64,000 nucleotides of DNA from a virus (IMGVR_UViG_3300014839_000005:62001-126000); one strand, 5' to 3'; positions 53,790 through 61,261 are shown, counted from the stretch's first letter. Program-made: numbers and translations. Notes: generated from the sequence alone by a model not told the origin.

Positions 53790-54175
53790 TCTTCCCACCG
53801 ATCTTCCATTAATTTAATTACTTCAGGAGGAACGGGATGAATTGTTCCAAAATTTCCCCTACATATATAAATTGACAATTTTGCCTTAGCTCTATTGGCA
53901 ATATCTATATAAGGTGCTATTTCCTGATACTGAGTAAAAGTATTGGAAACAACACAACTTTCTCCATGCATAAGATTATAAAATGTTTGAGCAAGGCAGG
54001 ATGCGTGATAATAACCGGCATTTTCTTTTACATATAGATATTGATCATCGGGGCATTCAGGAACCCACATATCGGCTTCTAAATGGGCGGCATCATGTTC
54101 TTCAGCATACTTCTTGGCAAAAGTAGATTTACCTGACCCAGGCAATCCTCTTACCAATAAAAGAAAAGTAGCCAT
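53786..54175 (-). CDS. P-loop kinase-like protein
   Basis: 129 aa. Walker A RGLPGSGKST (9-18), LEADMW as the next acidic strand, and SNTFTQYQEIAPYI. The pattern fits small polynucleotide/ metabolite kinases of the AAA_33 kind. Shorter than T4 Pnk and without a phosphatase domain. Substrate unknown. Confidence 0.78.
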   Translation of the reverse strand: MATFLLLVRGLPGSGKSTFAKKYAEEHDAAHLEADMWVPECPDDQYLYVKENAGYYHASCLAQTFYNLMHGESCVVSNTFTQYQEIAPYIDIANRAKAKLSIYICRGNFGTIHPVPPEVIKLMEDRWEE

Positions 54176-54209
54176 ATAGTAACCTTTCTAGTAACCGTGT
54201 TAAGATCAA

Positions 54210-54446
54210 TTATTTAATCGTATCTTTTTTTACTTTATGAACAGTATCAACAACTGTCTTTACAACAGGAACTAAAGTATCATATTTATACCACTTACTT
54301 GAATCGCACTTCCAGACCTTACCTGAATCAATAACGACTCGATATTTGCCAATACTCTGTGCGGTTGATTTAACTGGAGTGGCAGAAAATATTCTAACAG
54401 AAACTATAGCAATAAGTAACAGAATAATAGCAAAATTTTGTTTCAT
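54210..54446 (-). CDS. small secreted or membrane-anchored protein
   Basis: 78 aa from ATG 54446 (GGGAG upstream). A signal-like N-terminus (MKQNFAIILLLIAIVSVRIF) ends near SATPV; the rest is polar with Lys/Val repeats at the end. Probably exported or held in the membrane. No family recognised. Confidence 0.65.
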   Translation of the reverse strand: MKQNFAIILLLIAIVSVRIFSATPVKSTAQSIGKYRVVIDSGKVWKCDSSKWYKYDTLVPVVKTVVDTVHKVKKDTIK

Positions 54447-54465
54447 TATAATCTCCCTTGTTTGA

Positions 54466-54768
54466 TTATTCAAAAAGTTCTAAAGATGTTATTATCTTTT
54501 TTTCACATTCATCAATTACTTTGTTTAACTCTGAAATTTTATCGAAATAACTCTGAATTTGTTGTCTGATAATTGATAATTCATTTAATGCTTCTTTCAA
54601 ATCAGACAGAATAAATTCTTTTCTAAATTTTTTAGCATATTTTTCGATCCATTCCTGAATAGCTTCTTGACCTGGATCGCAACCTCGTCTTTCACCTTCT
54701 TGCCATTTATATAACTCAATAGCCTTTTTTTGAGCTTCCATGAAGGATGCAAATATTGCTTCATTCAT
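54466..54768 (-). CDS. helical protein of unknown function
   Basis: 100 aa, helical throughout, with a coiled-coil C-terminal half. Preceded by a structured leader and a promoter box at 54903. No family recognised. Confidence 0.6.
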   Translation of the reverse strand: MNEAIFASFMEAQKKAIELYKWQEGERRGCDPGQEAIQEWIEKYAKKFRKEFILSDLKEALNELSIIRQQIQSYFDKISELNKVIDECEKKIITSLELFE

Positions 54769-54784
54769 ATGAATACTCCTAGGT

Positions 54785-54902
54785 AAAATAAGGGAGCCCT
54801 CGTCTTTATGGGGGAGATACGCTTAACTCGATACTCCCCGTTAGACAGCACTGCATTCCAGTTAAGTGGACGCAGGTGGAGGACTCCCAATAATTAAAGC
54901 TC
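54785..54902 (-). promoter_or_regulatory. structured 5' leader of the 54768 operon
   Basis: Between the box at 54903 and the gene starting at 54768 the minus strand can form a GGGGAG/CTCCCC hairpin (about 54810-54839). A GGGAGC/GCTCCC pairing (54899-54904 with 54792-54797) could close the whole region, though its 5' arm lies at or before the likely transcription start. A T-rich run follows. Could be a regulatory leader; no known riboswitch recognised. Confidence 0.4.
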
Positions 54903-54937
54903 CCTAATTGTTATTTCATATTAATGAAATTAATAAC
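54903..54937 (-). promoter_or_regulatory. 35-bp GTTATT/ATAAC box (variant)
   Basis: Minus strand GTTATT, 17 nt, ATAACAATTAGG. The spacer is itself partly palindromic (TTTCATTAATATGAAA). The -10 part is degenerate. Confidence 0.55.
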
Positions 54938-54942
54938 TGGGA

Positions 54943-55185
54943 TTATTTTGGCTTGGCCTCATTAACAACTAGAGGACGGGAATCTACTATTTTTCCATTT
55001 AGCTTTATAATAGCCTGATCATGGTTAGTCATTTCAATAAAACCAAAGCCTTTTGATCTGCCTGTTTCTCTATCCTTGATAATCTTTACACTATACACTT
55101 CTCCAACAGTAGCAAACAGGTCTCTTAATTCGTCTTCGGTAACTTTCCATGGAAGATTACCTACAAACAGTTTACCAGTACCCAC
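54943..55185 (-). CDS. RRM-type RNA-binding protein
   Basis: 80 aa, a single RNA-recognition motif with RNP2 LFVGNLPW (6-13) and RNP1 KGFGFIEM (45-52). Bacterial counterparts are small cold- or stress-linked RNA-binding proteins; phage copies are uncommon. The many structured RNAs around it make an RNA-chaperone or regulatory role plausible. Strong AGGAGGG site. Confidence 0.88.
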   Translation of the reverse strand: MGTGKLFVGNLPWKVTEDELRDLFATVGEVYSVKIIKDRETGRSKGFGFIEMTNHDQAIIKLNGKIVDSRPLVVNEAKPK

Positions 55186-55264
55186 AAAGACCCTCCTTTA
55201 AAATAAGACTACAAACATTAATATCTAATATTATAAATATAATAAATTTCAGTATTAATAGCTA

Positions 55265-55609
55265 TCAGCACCCAAACGATAAATCAGTTCCAAACATATT
55301 TGTCTTTCCTTCACATGATAATACTCCATAACAACTGCCATCATATGATGCTGATTCTCTTCTATCCATTATTCTTTTATTTTTGATTTTTCTTTTATTA
55401 CATTTAAATTTATGCCGTAAGAAACTAAGATCAAGTTTGTGATGATATTGGCGTCGTTCAATTTTTCTTCGTTGGCGTTTTCTTCGTTCTTTTCTTTTAG
55501 GTCGTATTCTAGGCCTTCCCACACGTCTGGGCCTCCCTACTTTTCTATTTTTCTTAATTCTAGGCCTTCCAACTCTTCTCGATCTACCGCGACGCCTTTT
55601 TTTAGCCAT
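55265..55609 (-). CDS. very basic protein with AT-hook-like repeats
   Basis: 114 aa. Residues 1-55 are Arg/Lys-rich with three RxGRPR units (SRRVGRPRIKK, RKVGRPRRVGRPRIRP), close to the AT-hook core that binds AT-rich minor groove. The C-terminal third is ordinary with several Cys. Probably a DNA-condensing or DNA-binding protein; the AT-rich genome would offer many sites. TnpB was inserted just beyond its start region. Confidence 0.65.
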   Translation of the reverse strand: MAKKRRRGRSRRVGRPRIKKNRKVGRPRRVGRPRIRPKRKERRKRQRRKIERRQYHHKLDLSFLRHKFKCNKRKIKNKRIMDRRESASYDGSCYGVLSCEGKTNMFGTDLSFGC

Positions 55610-55667
55610 AGTACCTCATAGCTGAAAAAAAACAAACTTATAACTTTATGAGTCTTGTGAGAGAAAA

Positions 55668-56914
55668 CCACGGGCCTCGTGCCCGTGGATGAATCGAGTC
55701 ATTAAATAGTTTAAAATAAACCTTATATTTTGTGCAAAACAGAGTATATTACTACCAAATGCGCAAAACCTTTAAATATCGTCTATACCCTACAAGACTT
55801 CAGATAACCAAGATGAATAACATCTTAGAACTGACTCGATGGGTCTATAATGAAACCCTTGCGCTTCGAAAAAACGCCTGGGAGTCTGAAAAGAAATCCA
55901 TCTCTTTGTATGATACTGCTAACCATCTTCCCATTTGGAAATCTCAGAGACCAGAACTTCATAATGTACACTCTCAAATTTTGCAGAATGCTCAAATCAG
56001 AGTAGACCTTGCTTTTAAAGCTTTCTGGAGACGCTGTAAGGCTGGTGAAAAACCGGGCTTTCCTCGTTTCAAAGGAAAAGGCTGGTACGATTCTGTCACT
56101 TATCCTCAGTCCGGGTTTAGACTTCATCCTGACGGGGTGTATCTTTCTAAGATCGACCGTGTCAAGATTATCCTTCATAGACCTATCGAAGGTAAAATTA
56201 AAACCTGTACTGTTAAAAGGACTCCTACAAATAAGTGGTACGTATATTTTTCTTGCATTATTGAGCAACCAGAACCTCTTCCAAAAACTGATAAAATTGT
56301 TGGGATCGATCTCGGACTTATTACTTATGTCCAATGCTCGGATGGATCTAAAATAGACAAACCTCGATTTTTTAATGAGGAAAAGAAAGCTCTTGCTCAG
56401 GCTAAAAGGCGAGAGAATATAACTTTTAAAGCCAAACATAAAAGAGTTTTGGCTATGATCCACGAGAGGATAAAAAACAAGAGAGAGGATTTTTGTCACA
56501 AAACTTCTAAGAAACTTGTAGATAAGTATGATTTTATCGCTCATGAAGACCTTAACGTTAAAAATCTTATTGAGAAAAAAGAAAATAGTAAAAACATTTC
56601 TGATGCTTCTTGGTCTACTTTGATCCAATACACGACCGCCAAGGCTGAAAGCGCCGGGCGAGTCGTGGTAGCAGTAGACCCAAGGGGTACAAGTCAGAGA
56701 TGCTCCCAATGTGGGACTGATGTTCCTAAGACTATCGAGATTCGAGTACATCATTGTCCTCATTGTGGTTTTAAGACTGGCAGAGATTTAAACTCTGCCT
56801 TAGAGATACTCAGACTCGGGATGGAGTCTGTTGAGCGACCGTCGCGTTGCCGCAAGGCAGTTGCGCTGGTTTGACTCATGGAAGCCACGCCCCTTGTGGG
56901 CGTGGAGCATTCAC
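55668..56914 (+). mobile_element. IS200/IS605-type element carrying only tnpB
   Basis: Bounded by similar 8-bp hairpins: left CCACGGGC-CTCGT-GCCCGTGG (55668-55688), right CCACGCCC-CTTGT-GGGCGTGG (56885-56905) followed by ATTCAC. No tnpA is present, so movement would need a Y1 transposase in trans. The right end overlapping the tnpB 3' region would carry the omega RNA, with its guide read from sequence past about 56914. Exact left and right cleavage sites are not determined. Confidence 0.8.
55759..56874 (+). CDS. tnpB: TnpB RNA-guided nuclease
   Basis: 371 aa from the ATG giving MRKTFKYRLYPT, the usual TnpB start; the frame is open from 55732. RuvC acidic residues in IVGIDLGL, IAHEDLNV and GRDLNSALE, with a CSQCG...CPHCG zinc finger between the last two. 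All three catalytic positions are intact, so it may be active. It is the only + strand gene in this part of the minus-strand block, as expected for an insertion. Confidence 0.92.
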   Translation: MRKTFKYRLYPTRLQITKMNNILELTRWVYNETLALRKNAWESEKKSISLYDTANHLPIWKSQRPELHNVHSQILQNAQIRVDLAFKAFWRRCKAGEKPGFPRFKGKGWYDSVTYPQSGFRLHPDGVYLSKIDRVKIILHRPIEGKIKTCTVKRTPTNKWYVYFSCIIEQPEPLPKTDKIVGIDLGLITYVQCSDGSKIDKPRFFNEEKKALAQAKRRENITFKAKHKRVLAMIHERIKNKREDFCHKTSKKLVDKYDFIAHEDLNVKNLIEKKENSKNISDASWSTLIQYTTAKAESAGRVVVAVDPRGTSQRCSQCGTDVPKTIEIRVHHCPHCGFKTGRDLNSALEILRLGMESVERPSRCRKAVALV

Positions 56915-57120
56915 TATACTATTAACTTCTTTGCATCTTCCATAAGTTCTTCCAATTGTTTTTGAGCTTCTTTACATAATTGTCTAAGTTTATCTATTTC
57001 AATTATCAATGAAGATTTTTCACTGAATCCCGCATTAAATCCTTTTTGAAAACAATCTTCTCCTGGACAAAATGGTCCTTTTTCACAATGACTTTTACAC
57101 TGTTCAAGTTCATGACTCAT
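56914..57120 (-). CDS. small Cys-rich helical protein, paralog 1
   Basis: 68 aa after AAAGGAG. N-terminal pattern C-x3-C-x5-C-x4-CF-x2-G (CKSHCEKGPFCPGEDCF), then a coiled-coil helix. The same Cys pattern is in the protein at 57415-57636. Likely zinc-binding; function unknown. Its 3' end abuts the TnpB element. Confidence 0.6.
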   Translation of the reverse strand: MSHELEQCKSHCEKGPFCPGEDCFQKGFNAGFSEKSSLIIEIDKLRQLCKEAQKQLEELMEDAKKLIV

Positions 57121-57148
57121 TCAATACTCCTTTGCGTTATTGTAAGCA

Positions 57149-57290
57149 GAGTTGCCGCCCCAGATTCTGGCCGGTCATTTATTGTCATTTATCACTGGAG
57201 CCAACCTCTTCTTATATCGAGGAAGGAATCCTCTTTTACTCCATTAATAAAAGAGTAAAGGACTCGATATAATAAATCTGGGCGCAACTC
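57149..57290 (-). ncRNA. structured RNA with nested long-range stems
   Basis: Outer stem: 57149-57166 with 57275-57290, 16 bp with two single-base bulges. Second stem: 57212-57221 with 57263-57272, 10 bp perfect. Inner hairpin: 57233-57241 with 57253-57260. Such nesting is unlikely by chance. It lies just upstream of the gene starting at 57120, so it is either a 5' leader regulator or an independent RNA. The strand is taken from the neighbouring genes. The remainder of 57291-57414 also has a GGGACGG/CCGTCCC pairing (near 57335-57390). Confidence 0.55.
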
Positions 57291-57414
57291 CTCGGAGCCG
57301 AATTGCACTAGGCAAGGACTCCGTAAAAAATGTAAGGAGGGGACGGTATATGCTATGTTCCATTTTTGTCCGTCCCACGTGCATAGCTTCGACGCCGGCA
57401 TTTCTACCGCTCCA

Positions 57415-57636
57415 TTAAAATACTTTATGTGGCAATTTTATAATTGCTGCACCATATCCAGCTTTATCAGATAAGTGTATGATATCAGTATATTTCTCTT
57501 CAATCGCTTTCATACAAGCTATCCATCCGGCAGTAAAACATTCTTCACTATTACATTCAGAACCACATTCACAGGAATTTAAGCATTCTCCATAACTATT
57601 ATTTATTTTATCTTTAATTTTCATATTTTTCTCCAT
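57415..57636 (-). CDS. small Cys-rich protein, paralog 2
   Basis: 73 aa. Central CLNSCECGSECNSEECF region repeats the C-x3-C-x5-C-x4-CF pattern of the protein at 56914, with a different C-terminal half (AGYGAAIIKLPH). Probably the second copy of a zinc-binding family. Confidence 0.6.
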   Translation of the reverse strand: MEKNMKIKDKINNSYGECLNSCECGSECNSEECFTAGWIACMKAIEEKYTDIIHLSDKAGYGAAIIKLPHKVF

Positions 57637-57810
57637 ATATTATGTCTCTACTTATTATAGATAACTCCTCGCAAGATATGGATTCTCCCAAGGAATATTA
57701 TCCTGATATTTTTTTGGGCGGGTCCTCTTTTTCCTTCTGGTAGAAGGTAGCTGTCACCAGCGAGAACGGCCTCAGACAGTTTTGAGACGGCGACTGAGAA
57801 GGCTTATTCA

Positions 57811-58152
57811 TTAACTTAATGTTACCTGTGCTATCGTTTTTAGTTCTATATGCAAATCATGCTTACAATAGGGACATTGAATGGGAGTTTTTTGAGGAAT
57901 AGGAATATGCTTCATCGGTAATTCAGGCGTAGAAAAAATTTCAGGATCAGGTTTATATTTACATTTGTCGCCTTTTTTAAATTCTTTTTTAGCACAAACA
58001 AATGACCATCCCCCATTAATTAATTCCTGAACCATTTGTCCCTTATATCCAGCATCATTTTTTCCCATTAACATCATATCATTAATAATGCCGCCATGTA
58101 TATGATAAGCAACTGAACCAACAGGAATTATATCTGTAACCTTCAATTTCAT
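57811..58152 (-). CDS. unknown protein with C-terminal zinc-ribbon-like site
   Basis: 113 aa after GGAGAT. Beta-rich N-terminus, a CAKKEFKKGDKCKY stretch and CPYCKHDLH near the C-terminus. No family recognised. The gap 57637-57810 upstream of the next gene holds a 6-bp hairpin (CCTTCT-ACC-AGAAGG) but nothing identified. Confidence 0.6.
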   Translation of the reverse strand: MKLKVTDIIPVGSVAYHIHGGIINDMMLMGKNDAGYKGQMVQELINGGWSFVCAKKEFKKGDKCKYKPDPEIFSTPELPMKHIPIPQKTPIQCPYCKHDLHIELKTIAQVTLS

Positions 58153-58199
58153 ATTATCTCCTTTTAAAAAAAGAGGGGAGTTGTTATCCTCCCCTTAAT

Positions 58200-59048
58200 T
58201 TAATCAAAAAATGCCACGCCAGTCTTATGTTCAGTACTTAATACAACTTTATGCCATACGTTACCAAGATCTAAAGTAGCGTGTTCAGGATGAGTAATTT
58301 TTCCTTTAACATAAGTTGTAGGGTCTTTTACCTGTTGTACCCAAAACGCTTTTTTAGCAGAAGCCTTTTTCATTGCAGCTTTACGTTGGCTATCAGTAAA
58401 TCCTTGAGCCAAAGAAGCGAGATATTGATCAGAAACCCAAACAGTTGTTCCACCAGTATGATATTCAAATTCTGCCGTATGAATATGCAAACCACCCCTT
58501 CTTAATGGCGCATTTTTGTGAATTGCAACTAATGCACCTTCAGGAAGTGTAAAGTCTTTTACAGGAATGAACATGAATTCACCCTGCCTGTGAACCTTCA
58601 ATCCTGATTTAAGTAAACGGTGACGTTTATGGGCTTTTGAAGCTTTAAGCCCATGTTTGGTTTCAAAATCCCTTAATACTGGAGGTTTTAAAACTTGTTT
58701 TGCTTGAGTTACCGAAGTGACTGAAGTAGGAATACCGCAGACAAACCAATTACGTTCATCGTGGCCGCATAAGAAATAAGTAACCGATGGTTTACCTGAT
58801 TTATTCTTATTACCAAAATCCCTTACCATTAACAGTAGGTGACGATCTTTCTTTTGAACATCAGTAACTACTACTTCTACCAACTTTTTAACTCTGATAT
58901 CAAAATATTCACCCTTCAAATCTCTTTGAATGGTGATGGAATTTGCAAAAGATAAATAGTTAGAAATTTCGGGAACATTATAAACTTTTACCCTTGATCC
59001 GATCTTTTCAAACTTATCAACTATTGCCTGTAACAGTGCTAATAACAT
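58200..59048 (-). CDS. unknown 282-aa phage protein
   Basis: 282 aa. Alpha/beta body with FLCGHDERNWFVCGIP and GGLHIHTAEFEYHTGG, His-rich spots that could bind metal, and a Lys-rich segment (KASKAHKRHRLLKSG). Less AT-rich than neighbours. No family recognised with confidence. Confidence 0.65.
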   Translation of the reverse strand: MLLALLQAIVDKFEKIGSRVKVYNVPEISNYLSFANSITIQRDLKGEYFDIRVKKLVEVVVTDVQKKDRHLLLMVRDFGNKNKSGKPSVTYFLCGHDERNWFVCGIPTSVTSVTQAKQVLKPPVLRDFETKHGLKASKAHKRHRLLKSGLKVHRQGEFMFIPVKDFTLPEGALVAIHKNAPLRRGGLHIHTAEFEYHTGGTTVWVSDQYLASLAQGFTDSQRKAAMKKASAKKAFWVQQVKDPTTYVKGKITHPEHATLDLGNVWHKVVLSTEHKTGVAFFD

Positions 59049-59059
59049 AATCAGATCCT

Positions 59060-59266
59060 TTATTTATGTTTAGTGGTATCCACCTTTGTTTCCGACTGTT
59101 TTGTCGGTCCTTCCCAAATTTGCGTTACTGCACCCTTTAAACCGTGCTTCTGAACTTCTCCACATCCTTTAATGCAAAGGGCGAGTGCAATAATGCCAAC
59201 TGCTAGAATCATAAGAAAAAATATTACGACCAGCAGTTCAATAAGCGTGTAGCCTTTATTTTTCAT
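59060..59266 (-). CDS. type IV pilin-like (prepilin signal) small protein
   Basis: 68 aa after AAAGGAA. Starts MKNKGYTLIELLVVIFFLMI: a class III prepilin signal with Gly5 before Tyr6 and Glu at mature position +5, followed by a ~23-residue hydrophobic helix. The remaining 35 residues are polar. Pseudopilins of type II secretion and type IV pili have this N-terminus but longer globular parts. A phage-coded decoy for pilus assembly or prepilin peptidase is one possible role; chance resemblance of a membrane helix is less likely given the exact signal. Confidence 0.7.
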   Translation of the reverse strand: MKNKGYTLIELLVVIFFLMILAVGIIALALCIKGCGEVQKHGLKGAVTQIWEGPTKQSETKVDTTKHK

Positions 59267-59295
59267 ATTATTCCTTTATTTAAAGTGATAATTTT

Positions 59296-59366
59296 CTGGG
59301 GCTGATGGACTCGAACCACCGATGCTAGGACCAAAACCTAGTGACTTACCACTTGTCGAAGCCCCA
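59296..59366 (-). tRNA. tRNA-Gln (anticodon TTG)
   Basis: 71 nt. Acceptor TGGGGCT/AGCCCCA, D arm GAC-AAGTGGTAA-GTC, anticodon stem CTAGG/CCTAG with loop TTTTGGT, T arm GGTGG-TTCGAGT-CCATC, discriminator G. CCA not encoded. Suits the AT-rich codon use (CAA). Confidence 0.92.
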
Positions 59367-59436
59367 GTTAATAATGTAATAATAATTGATAGCTACGTCA
59401 TGACTAGCCTTATCTTTTAAAATTACATTATATTTT

Positions 59437-59679
59437 TTAATCAAGATTCATTTCACGCGGTTTGTGTTTTTTGAAAAAATGACAATTCTTACAAAGAATA
59501 ATTGATGAAGGCTGACGCCTTAGAAACTTTAAAGCAAAACGATAAAACAAAGAACTTTTAAAATAAAGACATTTATTGTCTTTATTTAATTTTTCACATT
59601 CACCATAAACATAATTTTCCTTAAGACCCGTAATCTTATTCATAGCCAATTGTATTATAAATGTACATCTATGTTCCAC
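59437..59679 (-). CDS. small Cys-containing basic protein
   Basis: 80 aa from a GTG (59679) spaced 5 bases from GGAGG. Four or more Cys (CTF, GECEKL, CLYF, CKNCHFF) suggest zinc binding. No family recognised. A terminator/antiterminator region lies directly upstream. Confidence 0.6.
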   Translation of the reverse strand: MEHRCTFIIQLAMNKITGLKENYVYGECEKLNKDNKCLYFKSSLFYRFALKFLRRQPSSIILCKNCHFFKKHKPREMNLD

Positions 59680-59698
59680 TTAAACCTCCATGTTTAAG

Positions 59699-59821
59699 AA
59701 AAAAAAGTTGCGAGGCGGCGCAACGCAGCCGGCCATCACATCTACGCTCTCCGGTCTCCGGTGCGTGACCATAAAAATGTGATCGGCTTGGCCATGGTAT
59801 GACTCCATACCGCCCAACAAC
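59699..59821 (-). promoter_or_regulatory. attenuator-like structured leader
   Basis: Terminator: GTTGCG (59724-59719), loop CCGCCT, CGCAAC (59712-59707), U8 (59706-59699). Competing pairing: GTTGTTGGGCGG (59821-59810) can pair with CCGCCTCGCAAC (59718-59707), 11 of 12 positions counting wobbles, which would break the terminator. A 7-bp ATCACAT/ATGTGAT stem and smaller hairpins fill the middle. It sits 20 nt before the gene starting at 59679. Alternatively a compact RNA with its own terminator. Confidence 0.55.
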
Positions 59822-59827
59822 CCTTTT

Positions 59828-60460
59828 TTAAAATAAATGATATATTAAATTAGGATCAATTATTTGTCCAGCATTACAAGATATTCTTATCACATTCCAG
59901 CCAAAATTTTTAGCTTCCATAGTTTTCTTTTCATCAATTTCTTGTTGAATTTTAGAACAATGATATATTCCATCAAATTCAACAAAAAGCTTTAAATCAA
60001 GTAATGCTAAATCAAATATTCCAGATCCACAAGGAAATTCAAATTGATACCTAATATTACTTTTATCAAGAAAATTTTTAATTAAAGAATATTTCCAAGA
60101 TTCTCTTGATCTTAACCCCTTAGATAAAACTTTATTATTACATACATATTTATTATTTTTTTTTCCCATTTCAGACGCTTTAACTCTACGATATTTAGTA
60201 ATACTTCCGCTTGAAGCACAAGACCTTGAACAAAAAGTTGCTCCCTTTTTCTTAGTAGAGGCAAAAAATTTATTTTTACAAACAGGACAAATTTTTTCTA
60301 TAATAGGAAGTTTTTTACTTAAATTTCTTTTTTTTGCAACACAACTTAGACTACAAAAAAAATATTGTCTTCCATTTTTAATTTGTCTATGATATTCCCC
60401 ATTTGATAGTATAAATTTATTATTACACCACGCACAATGTAATTCCACGCCTTGTTGCAT
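59828..60460 (-). CDS. Vsr/DUF559-like endonuclease with zinc fingers
   Basis: 210 aa from ATG 60460 (AGGAGG upstream); the frame extends to 60562 but that part overlaps the tmRNA. Two Cys4 fingers (CAWCNNKF...CSLSC; CPVCKNKF...CSRSC) precede a PD-(D/E)xK/Vsr-like nuclease core (FDLALLDLKLFVEFDG, then IYHC). Very AT-rich. Such proteins act as homing nucleases; its place directly 3' of the tmRNA gene suggests that locus as target. Confidence 0.75.
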   Translation of the reverse strand: MQQGVELHCAWCNNKFILSNGEYHRQIKNGRQYFFCSLSCVAKKRNLSKKLPIIEKICPVCKNKFFASTKKKGATFCSRSCASSGSITKYRRVKASEMGKKNNKYVCNNKVLSKGLRSRESWKYSLIKNFLDKSNIRYQFEFPCGSGIFDLALLDLKLFVEFDGIYHCSKIQQEIDEKKTMEAKNFGWNVIRISCNAGQIIDPNLIYHLF

Positions 60461-60524
60461 ATTACCTCCTAATATAAATAGCATATTATGGAGATAATAT
60501 GCAACGAAAATAGTGGAGATTAAT

Positions 60525-60929
60525 TGGATCCGCTGGGAATCGAACCCAGGTCCTAAAGGCAATCATAATGTAATACTACATGTTTATCTTCTGTTTTATT
60601 TAATATCAAGATCGTTCAGAAGCAAACTACCTTGATACGAACTTCAGATATTCTTCAGATACATACTTCACGAAGTCACCCTTATGTATCCTACACCTAT
60701 ATTTCGCTTAAACAGTTCGGTCTTCTGTAAAAGCTAGTCGCCTTTTGTTAGGCAACACATGCCGGTGCCATCGAAAAGCTGCACATGGTCGCAAAACCAA
60801 GTGCAAACTTAGCACCGATCTGACTACCCAGATTGGCAGTTAGATTGTAATGGATATTTTAGGAGGCCAACCATTATCCTCCACATGCATTACAAAACTC
60901 TTGACCTTAGTCGAAACCAATTCGGACCC
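60525..60929 (-). ncRNA. ssrA: tmRNA (ssrA)
   Basis: 405 nt. The 5' end GGGTCCG pairs with 3' CGGATCC (one wobble); T arm CTGGG-TTCGATT-CCCAG; conserved 5' GGTTTCGAC; a PK1-like GGAGG...GGTTGGCCTCC region; then the tag frame after TAACT starting GCC AAT. The frame runs 29 codons (ANLGSQIGAK ... MAPACVA) to TAA, and the stop sits in the loop of a GTTGCC/GGCGAC stem as in E. coli helix 5. CCA is not encoded. A TATAAT-like hexamer (60937-60932) and an 8-bp palindrome (60943-60961) lie just upstream. Rescues stalled ribosomes and tags the products. Confidence 0.93.
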
Positions 60930-61024
60930 ATATTATATTTTAATCCACCCATAGGGTGGATATAATTTTAAGTGACTGGTTGCATATTACTATGCCCTCT
61001 TATCTATTTGTTATATTGTGTATC

Positions 61025-61218
61025 AAAAAAAGCCAGTTACTTGTGCCCTAATCCTTGAGAGGTTGACGAGTACAACCAGCAAAAGTCACGTCATTGGTGG
61101 TAGCAACACCCCTCCATAATATAAACTACAAAAGATGTCTGCGGCAATGCCCAGTTTCAAAAAACATCACCGCAGACCGCAGGAGTTTCCTGCAAAGCTC
61201 AATCAATTTCGACGGGTA
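61025..61218 (-). ncRNA. candidate small RNA with own promoter and terminator
   Basis: Starts downstream of the box at 61227-61261. Contains a 6-bp hairpin (GCAGGA-AAC-TCCTGC, 61193-61179), an 8-bp GTCTGCGG/CCGCAGAC stem extendable by wobble pairs (61177-61165 with 61149-61137), and a terminator-like 9-pair stem (61080-61072 with 61040-61032) followed by U7. No open frame of note. About 190 nt. It lies just upstream of the tmRNA gene. No known RNA family recognised. Confidence 0.6.
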
Positions 61219-61226
61219 GAACTATC

Positions 61227-61261
61227 CATTATAGTTATTCCTAATTATTCAAACAAATAAC
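61227..61261 (-). promoter_or_regulatory. 35-bp GTTATT/ATAAC box
   Basis: Minus strand GTTATT, 17 nt, ATAACTATAATG, a perfect copy. Its GTTATT overlaps the stop region of the gene ending at 61263 and it faces the candidate small RNA. Confidence 0.7.

Noticed and set aside
55825-56763. 312-codon minus-strand frame opposite tnpB
   Set aside because: tnpB has intact RuvC motifs and a zinc finger on the + strand; the antisense frame has no recognisable domain.
57192-57401. Minus-strand 69-codon frame
   Set aside because: It overlaps the nested RNA structure and has no protein family; composition is unlike neighbouring genes.
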